The notes under the pieces are model-generated. The model worked only from the letters and a program-made list of their open reading frames with translations. It had not been told where the DNA came from and ran no database searches. Both the position numbers and the translations under genes were made by a program. Positions 50,001 to 61,504 of a stretch of 64,000 nt of DNA are shown here, piece after piece (position 1 is the first letter of the stretch; every line of letters starts with the position of its first letter). This DNA comes from Sisyra terminalis (lineage: Eukaryota; Arthropoda; Insecta; Neuroptera; Sisyridae), in contig OY292275.1 in assembly GCA_958496175.1 (NCBI GenBank), positions 60,899,701-60,963,700 on the forward strand. The letters are read 5' to 3'.

Positions 50001-50489
50001 CGAGAAAACTTGTAAAAATTTATCGCAAGTCCACGAGTGACCAAATGGTCAAGGTGGTCACTTTAAAACTGCAAGGTGCAGGATCCTTGTGTAAAGCAAA
50101 TTTTCCTACTTTATCGATTTACGCTTTTTATTCAACTCTTGAGTACCTAAAATTCTTGCCAGTCACAAAACGACGATTAATTACAAAAAAAAAAAACAAA
50201 ATTTTATAGAATTAAGCTCTTGAAAGCTTAATCCTTACATATACAATGGGCAAATGTGAAGAACAAACTTTGATGCTTAATTTCATTGTTTTTTTTTTCG
50301 ATTGAAAATCGAAAAGCACTACAACAGGTGGTTGTGTAAGGCCCACTTAAAAGCTCAAATATAAAATGAGGAAAAGCTTTACTTCAAAATTCCAAGTTAT
50401 AGAGCTTTAAAGTTCAGTCCAACTGTTATGATTTTACGATCGAATTTATCGCTTTTAGGGAAATCGTAAAAGGCGAACGACAACAGGTG
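50001..50489. repeat. Degenerate transition sequence with ACAACAGGTGGTT
   Basis: AACAGGTGGTTGTGTAAG (near 50323) and AACAGGTGGTTTTAT (near 50482) recur about 160 bp apart; a relative, AATAGGTGGTTGCGTAACG, lies at about 49311. The word is the reverse of ACCACCTGTT in the 7.5-10.5 kb array. No gene was recognised. Confidence 0.5.
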
Positions 50490-51236
50490 GTTTTATTTAT
50501 ATTTTCAATGAAAGCTTTAAGCTCAACATTTTATTGTTGTAACTTGAAAAACAGCAGGGGAAGAGCTTTTGGGTCAGGCTTTCAATATTTGACTTTCTTT
50601 TCGGGGAAATATTTTTCTTGTCCATTTCTTAAGGCCTCAAACGTTATTGAGGTAAGGAGGACTGAGCTTTTTGGTGGTAAAAGATCCGACCAGCTTTAAG
50701 CTCAAAATTTTATTGTTGTAACTTGAAAACCAGCAGAGGTAGAGCTTTTGGGTAACGCTTTAAATGTTTGACTTTCTTATCGAGGAAATGTTTTCCTTGT
50801 CCATTTCTTAAGGTCTTAAACGCACAATTGAGGCAAGCAGGATGGAGCTTTTTGATGGTAAAAGATCCGACCAGCTTTAAGCTCAAAATTCTATCGTTGC
50901 AACTTGAAAAACAGCAGAGGTAGAGCTTTTGGGTAAAGCTTTAAATATTTGACTTTCTTATCGAGGAAATATTTTCCTGGTCCATTTCTTAAGGCCTTAA
51001 ACTCTATTGAGGTAAGGAGGACTGAGCTTTTTGGTGGTAAAAGAGCCAACCAGGTTTAAGCTCAAAATTTTATTATTGTAACTTCAAAACCAGCAGAGGT
51101 AGAGCTTTTGGGTAAAGTTTTAAATTTTTGATTTTCTTTTCGGGGAAATATTTTCCTTGTCCATTTCTTAAGGCCTTAAATGTTATTGAGGTAAGGAGGA
51201 TTGAGCTTTTTGGTGGCAAAAGATCCGACCATCGAC
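50490..51236. repeat. 180-bp tandem array, four units
   Basis: CTTTAAGCTCAA (or GTTTAAGCTCAA) starts at 50515, 50694, 50875 and 51054 (179, 181, 179 bp). Units share TTGTAACTTGAAAA.CAGCAG, AGAGCTTTTGGGT, TTGTCCATTTCTTAAGG-type and TGAGCTTTTTGGTGGTAAAA. Identity is high throughout the unit, unlike the neighbouring 176-bp array, so this array is younger or more homogenised. Confidence 0.95.
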
Positions 51237-51738
51237 AAAATGAAGATTAATTCCACTTTTTTCAATCGTTAATGCCCTTAAAATGGCTTCCAATTTATCT
51301 GCTCCATGCACTGGAATCTGAAGTCGACTTTTGAGCGACTTATTCGATTATCGATAACGACTGTTTATTAACGCCCATGTAATCGAATCGATTTACACGT
51401 AAAAATGTGTGTTTCACATTCTTCGTACACTCCGCAACCATATCATGGTAAATGGTTGAATCATTTAATTTTAATTTACGACAAATTAATCATAAAACTT
51501 ATTATACACATTGAAAAGGATAATAATCTGATTAACGACGGTTGGTACCACTGTACGGGTGAAATCGATAAATTAAAATGAAAAATTTCTCGTTTAGAAA
51601 ATGGGGAGAGTGATTGGCTTTGCGCTATTGAAATTTTAATTATCATTAATTAATATTTCTCATCGTTGGCGTTAATGGTTCAGCCCCGGATTCTGGTGGA
51701 CAGTGATGAAGAAGATCCGCCCTTTTCCGTTCGGATGA

Positions 51739-51813
<75 letters not shown>

Positions 51814-52245
51814 GTATAAGTGTATTTGTGACGCAAAGATTGTAACGACAATGAACTTGTCTGACACCTTTTAGAGACACAAGAGATGGAATTCTCAGCT
51901 GAAGAGAGAGTTCTTCTCGTCGAGACGTCTTTAAAGTCACATTTTATTTTACCATTTACAATTTAATTAGTGTACGTTTAATTTAATCATTTAACATGTT
52001 TGTATTTGAAAACGATGCCACCTAGTGAGCGTGAAAGGCACTAGTGTGTGTACAAGCGGTAATTGGAGATATAGGTGACCACTTCCGGATTGTTTGCAGA
52101 AACGTTTCCGGTGAGTGTTGGGTCAATATCGTTGGAAAAACTCGAAGATTTGATTGGCGTTTTTGGAAAGTTTTATGTCTGCTGGTTGGCGCATTGAAAT
52201 CAAACAATGGTGAAGGAAAAATCTAAAATAATGAAGGAAAATAAT
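51237..52245. other. Single-copy island with (AT)n tract
   Basis: Unique GC-richer DNA on both sides of an (AT)n run at 51741-51810. Frames that cross the run (Ile-Tyr repeats) are artefacts. A pair of 60-61-aa frames at 52.0-52.2 kb lies on opposite strands without a domain. Confidence 0.45.
51741..51810. repeat. (AT)n microsatellite
   Basis: Nearly pure AT dinucleotide run with one AA interruption near the left end. Confidence 0.95.
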
Positions 52246-52249
52246 AAAA

Positions 52250-53780
52250 GAGTTTAGCGTTAAAAAATTAGAGTATAATCGATGGATTTTAAAAGTTTGA
52301 AGGGTGGTTATGGATGATTTAAGGATCTAAAATTATCAGGGAACATTTTTTATTACCAAAGGGTTGAAAATTTTGGGGTTGAAACCATTTTTATTGACCT
52401 TTTATGGAGATTTTCGTGGTTCAAATTGATTTTGAACGACTAAATTTGATATCCGAGATTTCTGCAAAAATTTACTTCAAAAAATTAGAGTATAATCGAT
52501 GGATTTTAGAGATTTGAAGGGTGGCTATGGATGATTTAAGGACCTAAAATTATCAGGGAACATTCACTCTTACTAAAGGGTTGAAAATTTTGAGGTTCAA
52601 ACCATTTTTTTTGACATTTTAAGAAGATTTTTGTGTTTCAAATTGATTTTGAACGACAAAATTTGATATTTGAGATTTCTGCAGAAATTTCTTTCCTCCA
52701 ACAGTAGATGATGGCTTATTTTAAAGTTTGATCCATATTTAAAAAGTAAAAAACATAAAAATGTTAAAGATTTGGTGATCTCAATGTCCAAACATGTCAA
52801 AAGTTCTGAAGGATTTCCTTGAATTCAATGGAAATAATAGAAGTTTATCTTAAAATAAATTAGGATAAAATCGTTAGATTTTAATGGTTTTAAGGGTGGT
52901 TTTCGATGGTTTTTAGACCTTAAATTTTCAGGTGATATTTTTTCGTACTAAAGGGTTGAAAATTTTGGGGTTGAAACCATTTTTATTGACCTTTTATGAA
53001 GATTTTTGTGTTTCAAATTGATTTTGAACGACAAAATTTGATATCCGAGATTTGTGCAAGAATTTACATACAAAAAATTAGAGTATAATCGATGGATTTT
53101 AGTGATTTGAAAGGTGGTTATGGATGATTTAAGGACCTAAAATTATCAGGGAACATTTATTCTTACCAAAGAGTTGAAAATTTCGGGGTTGAAACCATTT
53201 TTATTGACTTTTTATGAAAATTTTTGTGATTCAAATTGATTTTGAACGAACAAATTTGATATCTGAGATTTCTGCAAAAATTTCCTTCCCCAACAGTAAA
53301 TGATGGCTTATTTTAAAGTTCGATTTATGTTTTAAAAGTAAAGAACATAAAAACGTTTAAAAAATGCTGGTTTCAATGCCCAAACACGTCAAAAGTTCTG
53401 AAGAAGTTCCTTGAATTCAATGGAAATAAGAAAAGTTAATCTTAAAATAAATTGGGGTAAAATCGCTAGATTTTAAAGGTTTTAAGGGTGGTTTTCGATG
53501 GTTTTTGAACCTTAAATTTTTAGGTGATATTCTTTTGTACCAAAGGGTTGAAAATTTTGGGATTTAAACACTTTTTAGTGTCATTTCATTGGGATATTTG
53601 GACTCCAAATTAGTTTTCAACAACAAAATTTGATATCCTCAATTTCGGCAGCAATTTTCATTCCACAACAGTAAATGATATCTTATTATTAAGTTCGATC
53701 CATATTTTTAAATTCAATAACAAAAAAACGTAAAGAAATCGGCGATTTCAATGCACAACCACGACAGAAACATAAAAGAA
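52250..53780. repeat. Higher-order satellite array (592-bp unit = about 218 + 374)
   Basis: ATTAGAGTATAATCGATGG or the variant ATTAGGATAAAATCG lies at 52267, 52484, 52859, 53078 and 53451. Spacings are 217, 375, 219 and 373, so short and long subunits alternate and two 592-bp higher-order units are present. The long subunit ends with GGTGATCTCAATGTCCAAAC, TTTCAATGCCCAAACACGTC or TTTCAATGCACAACCACGAC (near 52773, 53369, 53737), a diverged 32-bp box. Confidence 0.9.
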
Positions 53781-54162
53781 ATTATTCAAATTTTTAACGG
53801 ATTTGGCAATATCAATGCCTCAAATCGGCAAAAACAACGTGCATTTCTTATGAAGGAAAATTTTTTTACGACCAAACCAGAAATTAAGGCCTTGATTTGA
53901 AAGTTCCTCACAAGAGAAATATTCAACTTAGATTTGAAAATTAATATTTAATGAGTTTAAAAATGCTTTAAATTCTTACTTTTACAAGTCGCTGAAATCT
54001 TCAGAAAAATCTGAATTTCTTAAAGATTTAAGACGCCATTTTTTGAAAAATTTTGAAGAAAAATATTTTCTTTATCATTCTATCACTTCAAATCGGATCA
54101 TTTCCCCATAATTTTACTTTAAAACTTTGTTTGAAAAGTCTATAGACGAAAGTGCAATATTC

Positions 54163-54194
54163 GGGTTTGTGTTCTTATCGGGCGTTGCAGTCTC
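54163..54194 (-). other. 32-bp box, solitary copy
   Basis: On the minus strand GAGACTGCAACGC, CCGATAAGAACA, then CAAACCC. Confidence 0.7.
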
Positions 54195-54546
54195 TCATGT
54201 AAGGGCTCATTAAAGTAGCCGTAACTATCATATTTTCACACCGATTTCAATGTTTTTTTTTTCGTAAATTTTCATTGGCATCATATTGAAATTTTTATAG
54301 CTAACACCCCTTAAAAATTAACTTTTTAGGGGTGAGAATTATTTAAAAAAATATTTATATTTTAAATGCATTGACTGAAGTTTTGTTTCAACTGCCTAGC
54401 AGGGAATCAAAGAAAAATTAATTTATCCCTTAAAAAAGCAAATTTTAAGGGTTGAAATATTATAAATGCTATTGTTTCAGTAGTATCTACTTATTGTTGA
54501 AGCAAAAAGTACAAATTTATTTCCTTATCGAATCGATTTGATTAAA

Positions 54547-54578
54547 GAGACTTCAATGCGTCGGAAAGAACCTAAACA
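54547..54578 (+). other. 32-bp box, solitary copy
   Basis: GAGACTTCAATGC, GTCGGAAAGAAC, then CTAAACA. The 3' part is shifted by one base. Confidence 0.65.
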
Positions 54579-55091
54579 CCTAAACAAAGGTCTTATAATA
54601 AAATTAATATAAATGACTTACCCAAAAATGGTGCACTATAAAGTTCTGCAAAAAAAGGAAATTATATTTAATTTAAAACCAAAAAAATTCCTAAAAAAAA
54701 AATTAAAACGAACTTTCAATGTGGAAGATGCAATGATTACAACTGTCTTTCCTGCACTATGCTACCTTCTTCAACAATACAGCAAGAAAAATATTTTTTT
54801 TACTAAAATGACGTTTTTTTGGTAAAATTAAATCCAGAATCAAAGACGATGCATCTATTTTTGCCGCCCGGGGCGGCCATCCAAAAATTCGCTGCCCTCT
54901 ATTTTCATTATTAGTCAAGAAATTTAGAAAAAGCCAAACCTCTTTTAATTCTTTCATCACAGTAAAATCTTTTATAGACTTCACATTGTCAATATGCCAC
55001 CCCATTTTCATGTGCCACCCGGAGCTATGCTCCCTTTCCTTCTGCACCCCCCATTCTATGCTAATGTCGTGAATTATGAACAAAAATTTAA

Positions 55092-55123
55092 GAGATTTCA
55101 ATGATTGATAAATGCCAAACGAC
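55092..55123 (+). other. 32-bp box, solitary copy
   Basis: GAGATTTCAATGA, TTGATAAATGCC, then AAACGAC. It resembles the 22774 copy in its TTGATAA centre. Confidence 0.65.
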
Positions 55124-55130
55124 CAACGGC

Positions 55131-55690
55131 CTTTGGTTGAATTTTACCGTATAAAAAGCTTTAAATCTTAAGTTCATCATATGGTGAGGGAAGGGAAGAA
55201 TTTTCAAAAAGTCACATAGTAAAACATGGCGGAGGAAGGCAGAGGATATTCTGAAAACAAGCATCAAGTTTTTGATATTTGTTTAGATGAAGAAACTTTT
55301 GGGGAAATTTTCTTCAACTCAAATGATCTTTGGTTAATTTTGGCCTTTTGAAAGACTTTAGATCTTAGATCCATCATGAAAAGAGTAAGGGGTGATTCCC
55401 AAAAATGTGATAAATGAAACACAGGGGAATGACGGGATCTTTCAAAAACTGGGGTCAGTATTGTTGAAAATTTTTAGAAGAAAAATAATTTTGTACAGAT
55501 TTTTTCATTACAAATGATCTTTGGTAAAGTTTGACTCACAAAAGGCTTTAGATCTTAGATCCGCCATAAAGGCGCGAGGAATCTGCAGAAAAGTGATACA
55601 GAAGATCGTCGTGCAAGAGGAGATCTTCGAAAAATAGACGTCAGCTTTTTAAGACTTGATTAAAAAACAATAATAATGTAAATTTCTTCA
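55131..55690. repeat. About 200-bp tandem array, three units
   Basis: CTTTAGATCTTAGATCCATC or relatives recur near 55150, 55360 and 55547, with AAATGATCTTTGGT, GTGATA-type and GGGATCTT.CAAAAA blocks between. Units have diverged moderately. Confidence 0.75.
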
Positions 55691-55699
55691 TACATTTTT

Positions 55700-56385
55700 T
55701 TGTTCTTATAAAATAAGTATGGTTTGTTTTTCTCCTTAAAAAGAATTCCTCGAAGTTTCGAGCGTCTAAAAGAAGAAGAATCTTTTAAAATGTTGACCGT
55801 ATTGGACCAACAGAAGGAGGAAATTAAAAAGGTTCTTTTGCAACCAAAAAATAGATGATTTCTTTAACTTAGGAGTTAACAAAGACATTTCTGGAGGTTG
55901 TGGATGGTAAATGAAACGTGGAAGAAACAACCGATTTTAGTTGGAAGGACCTCGAGGACATAGACGAAAGGACGAAAGAAAGAGTTGAACTGGGCAAAAA
56001 ATTGAAATAGATTTCATCAAGAAATAACGAAGGACGTACAGAAAGTTCTTATAAAATAAGTATGGTTTCTTTTTCCTCTTAAAAGGATTCCTCGAAGGTT
56101 TGAGCGTCTAAAAGAAGAGGAATCTTTCAAATTGTTGACCGTTTTGGACAATAGAAGGAGGAAATTAAAAAGGTTCTTTTGTAACCCAAAAAGTTGATGG
56201 TTTATTATACTTAGGAGTTGGCAAAGACATTTCTGTAGGTTGTGGATGGTAAATGAAACGTGGAAGGAATAACGGATCTTAGTTGGAAGGACCTCGAGGA
56301 CAAAGACGAAAAAAAGAGTTGAACTGAGCAAAAAATTGAAAAAGATTTCATCAAGAAATAATAAAGGACGTGCAGAAGTTATGGG
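55700..56385. repeat. 343-bp tandem duplication
   Basis: TTCTTATAAAATAAGTATGG starts at 55703 and 56046. The copies share GGATTCCTCGAAG-type, GAGCGTCTAAAAGAAGA, GAAGGAGGAAATTAAAAAGG, AAAGACATTTCTG, TGGATGGTAAATGAAACGTG and TTGGAAGGACCTCGAGGACA. A 104-aa minus-strand frame exists in copy 2 only and is broken in copy 1, against a coding role. Confidence 0.9.
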
Positions 56386-57072
56386 GAGTGGTTGCCGTAT
56401 GGATAAGGCAGAAGATCGAGCGATGGTAACGTGAACGAGGAATAAATTGATTCATTATTCGGTAAATGTCTTCGTTTGTTGAAATGCCATTGGGAAAACA
56501 TAATGTTTTAATAAAATAATAGTCATTAAGTGATGAAATATTTCGTGCTGAATAATGCATGGAAAAATGTGCAAGAAGTTCACGGAAAACGCAATGTTTG
56601 GGTCGTTTGCGATGTTTGGCACGTTTGTCGAGATGTCGTTCAACGCGTTGTCATTACATATGTCGTCCCGCTTCGGCCAACATACTGATTTTTTTATTTT
56701 TATTTTATTTTTTTATTGTTGCTCTTTGTCTGCCTCGTCCTCTCAACATCCCTATGTGACATTGGCTGTAGTAGGGGAAGGTGGGCAAAAAAAGGTTGCC
56801 GTATCGATGTCGATGAAGAAGCAGCACGAGATGATGAGACTCAAGGAAAAGAAATACAATCAATAATGTTCACTTCCCATGTCAAATTATATTAAGCCTG
56901 ATATGGCAGGGTCATGTTCATTAGTGCTGGCCGTCATCGATCATGTCGCCAGTTAGTATTTCTTGTGGACATTTGCCGTGACGTGCTCCACATTCGAAAA
57001 GCGATCACCAACCATTTTTTCGCTTCTTCGAAATATCAATTCTTAATTCCTGTCCACAGCTTTGCATCCCAG
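56386..57072. other. Single-copy GC-richer island
   Basis: Unique sequence with overlapping frames of 62-103 aa on both strands around 56.55-56.87 kb and none with a domain. Confidence 0.4.
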
Positions 57073-57508
57073 TTTGCAGTGGTTCAAGTATCGATAGATC
57101 TTCGAAAATTAATCTTACGTCCAATACACATCTGATCCATAAATTATACCCTTTTAAAATGCATCTATAGACTTCCGAATCACCTCTATAATCAATTTAA
57201 GTCCTTAGTATTTTCAAATGAAATTTTTCTGAAATAATCCATTTAAAATCCCGGTTGCTCTCATCCATGGTGTGGTAAATAATTAATAATGCTCTTGAGA
57301 ACTTGGATTTAAATAATCACACGTTATTTTTCAAATTATCTCAACGTTTCGTTGGTATTTATTTTCAACTTCTTCAGGAAAAATTTTTGATATTAACATC
57401 TTCGTTGTAAATTCTGGCTTTTTATCAGGATTTTAACAAGATAACCGAGTGAGTACGCTAGCAGCAATTATACTGACACATACATGATAGTATGACTATA
57501 TTGATTAA

Positions 57509-57620
<112 letters not shown>

Positions 57621-57934
57621 CCTGTTAAAAAGCCAGAATTTACAGTGTCAATATATAATTTGACCAATTTAGACTTTCACCCTTGCATAAATTCCCAACA
57701 AACTGAAAATATGCATTAATAATATGAACACTATTAGAATAAAATTGTGAAAAGCTCTGCAGGTGTGCAAAAAATTCTTTTTTGAATTTTTCAAGGATTT
57801 TTTTTATAACATAGTGTTATAATAATTGAATTTATTTTTTTAAGTAATTGACATTTAAAAGAAGTTTTTTTTACACTATGAAGTATGAACTATGAGTCAA
57901 ATTTACAACGAGGATGTTAATATCAAAAATTTTC

Positions 57935-57970
57935 CTGAAGAAGTTGGAAATAAATACCAACGAAACGTTG
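57935..57970 (+). ncRNA. Hammerhead-like motif in insertion terminus
   Basis: CTGAAGA, one extra A, stem GTTGG/CCAAC around AAATAAATA, then GAAACGTTG. A reverse-strand copy lies at about 57345-57378. The part list matches the repeat C motif, but no GTC cleavage site or stem I is apparent. Confidence 0.2.
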
Positions 57971-58869
57971 AGATAATTTGAAAAATAATCCAAGTTCCTA
58001 AGAACGTTATTAATTAATCCATTTAAATATTTGAAATTCATATCTTCTGCGGTCAAGCTTCGATACAACCCTTTAAACCATCCCTCCCTCACTCTTCCAC
58101 CCCATAATGTCCATGAAATGTGACATCAAATACTAAATACTAGTAAGGATAATACATTTTTTATAAGACAAAATAATTTGTGATGTAAGTTACTGGAGGA
58201 AAAGTTTTTAGGCTAAATGTTTGGGAGCCACTGACTTAATTTTTTTATTTTTACTTTCTTTTGTTTTAAAAGCATTTGTCTTAAAAATTTTCATAAGTTT
58301 ATCCCCTAGAGAACAACTAAACTTGATGAAAAAATGAAAAACCCCTACCCAGTTTGCAGTGGTTAAAGTATCGATAGATCTTCGAAAATAAATCTTATGT
58401 CTAATACACATCTGATACATTAATTATACCCTTTTAAAATGCATCAATAGACTTTCGAATCACCTCTGTAATCAATTTAAGTCCTTGGTTTTCAGGTTTT
58501 CATACATGAAATTTTTCCGAAATCATTCATTTAAATATTTGAAATTCTTGTTTTCTTTGATCAAGCTTCGATACCATCCTTTATGGCACCTCTTCCTCAC
58601 TCTTCCACCCCTTAATTTCCATAAAATGTGACACCAAATAATAAGGACTAGTAAGGATAACCCATTTTTATAAGATAAAATAATTTGTGATGTAAACTAC
58701 TAGAGGAAAAGTTTTCAGACTAAATGTTTGGGAGCTACTGACTTTTAAAAATTTCTTTTCTTTTCTTTTGTTTTAAAAGCTTTGCCTTAAAAGTTTCCAT
58801 AAGTTTTTCCACTAGATAACACTTAAACTTGGTGAAAATACCCTATTAAAGTGGTGCCCAAAAAATGGG

Positions 58870-60117
58870 ATATTTTTTCGATTAAAAGCCCATTTGGAAT
58901 GAAAAACTTTGGTAATTTCAATGCCAGGGTAAACATACTATAAAGTAATTCCTCTGGTAGCAATTTTTTTGTCGAATCTCAAAGGAATTAGTATTTATAC
59001 GGAGAGTATATGCTAAAAATTGGGAAGAGATTTCAATGCGTCGATATATGACGAACCCGAAGAATTTATTGCAGGGAATGGATTAAAAATTTGAATTGGG
59101 CGATTGCAATCATTAACGCTCAGCTTTTAATCGGTAAGGGAAGGCTTCGCCTTCCTCTTCCGGAAATTTGAAAATTCAAATATAAAAAAAGTAATTCCCC
59201 TGGCCGAAGATCGGCCGAAAATTCATAACGTATGATAGAAGTAATACAAATGAGGTATAAAGATGATTAGTTCTATTCTTTACATAAAGATAAATTTAAA
59301 CTTTTTTCTTGGGAGGCACTGAATAAAAATCTTCCATTGAAGACTTTTACCATAGAAATTTGCATAAGTTCTTCCACTTAAGTAAAAAACGTATTGGTCA
59401 AAAAAAAAAATTGTACCAAAGTGGTACCAACTTAACACCCGTTGAAATTTTCTTCATAAAAACACCGAATTGGAACGAAAAACAGAAGAGGATTTCAATG
59501 CCAGAGTAAAAAAAAATGAAGAGCAAATATAACGTAATTCCCCTGGAATGTGTTTTTCCGTTGATAATCGATGGAATTTACCGATTTTTAAGAGTATATT
59601 GCTAATTTTGTACGAAATTTCAATGCATAAATACATGGTCAATCTTTGCCTGAAGAATTTGAGCTGAAAACTATAATGGTAAGTGTCACCATTTATTGGC
59701 TAGAGATAATAATTGGCCCAAATTTTTTTCGTGAGATTGTAAAATTGGTAACTCTTGTGTTTTAAGTAATTCAATTGAGGCAAAACTGATTTTTTCCAAT
59801 GTCAATGAGAAAATTAATAAAATTAATTCTTCCGGTATTCTCTAAGAATTGATGGACAAGTAGATGGACAGAAGCACTACTGAAATATTTCAATAAAAAA
59901 TTCGTATGTTAAATGATGGAAAATTAATTGGATTGGTGTGAAAATTAGTGGTGGATTGACCAATATTTGAAATTTCAATAGCAGGGCAAAGAACGAAAGA
60001 AGTAATTCCCCTGGCTGGCCGTTTTTCATTGAATATTGATCGATTTTCAAGAGTGTTAAATAATGGAGACTGGTAGCATAATGAGGAGATTTCATGGCGT
60101 GGATGTGCAACGAACCC
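58870..60117 (+). repeat. Composite units: 32-bp-type box, GTAATTCCCCTGG, second box
   Basis: Three units start at TTTCAATGCC or TTTCAATAGC (58916, 59493, 59973). GTAATTCCYCTGG follows at 58945, 59534 and 60002, and a second TTTCAATGC-type box at about 59031, 59616 and 60090. An extra GTAATTCCCCTGG lies at 59191. The second boxes in units 1 and 3 are full 32-mers (59027-59058, 60086-60117). Sequence between boxes is poorly conserved apart from AGAGT.TAT. A perfect hairpin GGAAGGC-TTC-GCCTTCC sits at 59139-59155. Confidence 0.8.
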
Positions 60118-61320
60118 CATTAACAATCGACCATAATAGTCACTGAAAAATTCAATTATTGCGGCCGTTTTCTCGAGGAGTGAAATTATAGATTTTTCTG
60201 GACGGCAAGATGGATGAGTGACGTGGATGGTAGGACGTTGGGGCCACAGCAGGACGCCCATCAGGCCACATGTTCGACGACTTGGGTGTGCTTCGTGTGC
60301 TCGATGGCTGCTTCTGGCCTCGTCAATGGTTTTTTTCCTTCCGCGTCACCATCCTCCAGTTCATATTGGCCATACTCCGAAAAACAAAAAACCAACGATT
60401 TTGATAAGTGTCTGGTATGTGTCGATCAATGTCGATCAATATGCCCGATCAATGTCAATCGTTCGTTTTTAAGTTCAAAGAAAATATAACAGATACGTTT
60501 TTTTTTTTCTTTTCGAAGGCAACTCTTGTGAGATATTGATGTACCATCGAAGATTTTTCTTTGTAGAAACTTGCTGTAATTGTTTGAACACTTTTATCGG
60601 TGGTTTGCAAAAGTAATTAATTCTTTTGCACTGTTAACAATGAAATTTCCAAAGTTCAACCAATCAATAATTATTGCCAATGCAACAGTCGTAAAGTCCT
60701 CCGACCATTTCTGCATATGATACCAATAATTAGCGGCAATAAATCTTCAAATTGCACTCTCGACAAAAGCGCGCTAGAAGAAGACATTAATTAATGATCG
60801 ATAAAATAGACTTATCGGTTGCGTTGGCGTTGCAATTATTGTCTCTTCTATTTTCACCGTTGTATAATTGAAGATTTTTTTTTGTTCTTCGGCAAAATTA
60901 GATTGTGCAAGAGGTGAGGGGACACGGCGGATATATCGTGGGATATCCGCTCGTTAACACAATCTCCGTCGGCGGTCCTTCCATATATACAAAAGTTGTC
61001 TCCGATCGCATAAACCATTCGGAGCTTTCGAGGTCTGCAAGTCTTCGGCGTAACTAACCATCTTGACTTATGGCCGATTATATTTCTGCTTCTGGGATCA
61101 ATCAATGACTCAATAACTTGCACATGCACGCATATCTGTGTCACCGGCAATAAAGAAATCTGCTCGATTTTATCGACGCTTGAGGTTTTACAACTTTATT
61201 GCCACCGAAGAGATTTCATCTCTCAATCGATTTTATCGCTCGTGTAAAATATTTTAAGCGATTTTATTTTCGGGGCACAAGAGATGAGAAAGTTAATGTA
61301 AACTGGCCAATACCATATAA
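60118..61320. other. Single-copy GC-richer island
   Basis: Unique sequence with overlapping frames of 84-123 aa on both strands. None shows a domain, and their mutual overlap in less AT-rich DNA argues for chance. About 60900-61150 is the GC-richest part. Confidence 0.4.
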
Positions 61321-61328
61321 ATTGCCCA

Positions 61329-61360
61329 GGGATTTCAATGCATAGATGTGCCACAAACCC
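61329..61360 (+). other. 32-bp box, solitary copy
   Basis: GGGATTTCAATGC, ATAGATGTGCCA, then CAAACCC, at the edge of the island. Confidence 0.75.
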
Positions 61361-61504
61361 TTGCCTAAAGAACATAGGCTGTAATAAATCTCAATACTTT
61401 TGCTCCCTTTACTCCCTTATACTTTCCCGTTGAAAATTATTGTAGTTTATGGCTTATAGATTATACGCAAAACGTAAAAAGATCCAAGAAAAAAATAACA
61501 GAAA

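Larger units (their letters stand above)
53781..55130. other. AT-rich DNA with three 32-bp boxes, no gene
   Basis: Holds boxes at 54163, 54547 and 55092 and an old CCCTTAAAAATTAACTTTTT repeat near 54308-54450. The 114-aa minus-strand frame at 54757-55101 and 70-aa plus-strand frame have no recognisable domain. CGGGGCGGCCATCC near 54869 is the only GC-rich patch. Confidence 0.4.

Noticed and set aside
59139..59155. GGAAGGC-TTC-GCCTTCC hairpin as a terminator or regulatory RNA
   Set aside because: A single small perfect hairpin in a satellite region, not repeated in sister units. Probably chance.
60214..60489. 91-aa plus-strand frame as a gene
   Set aside because: It overlaps an 84-aa frame in another phase and a 123-aa minus-strand frame. 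No recognisable motif.
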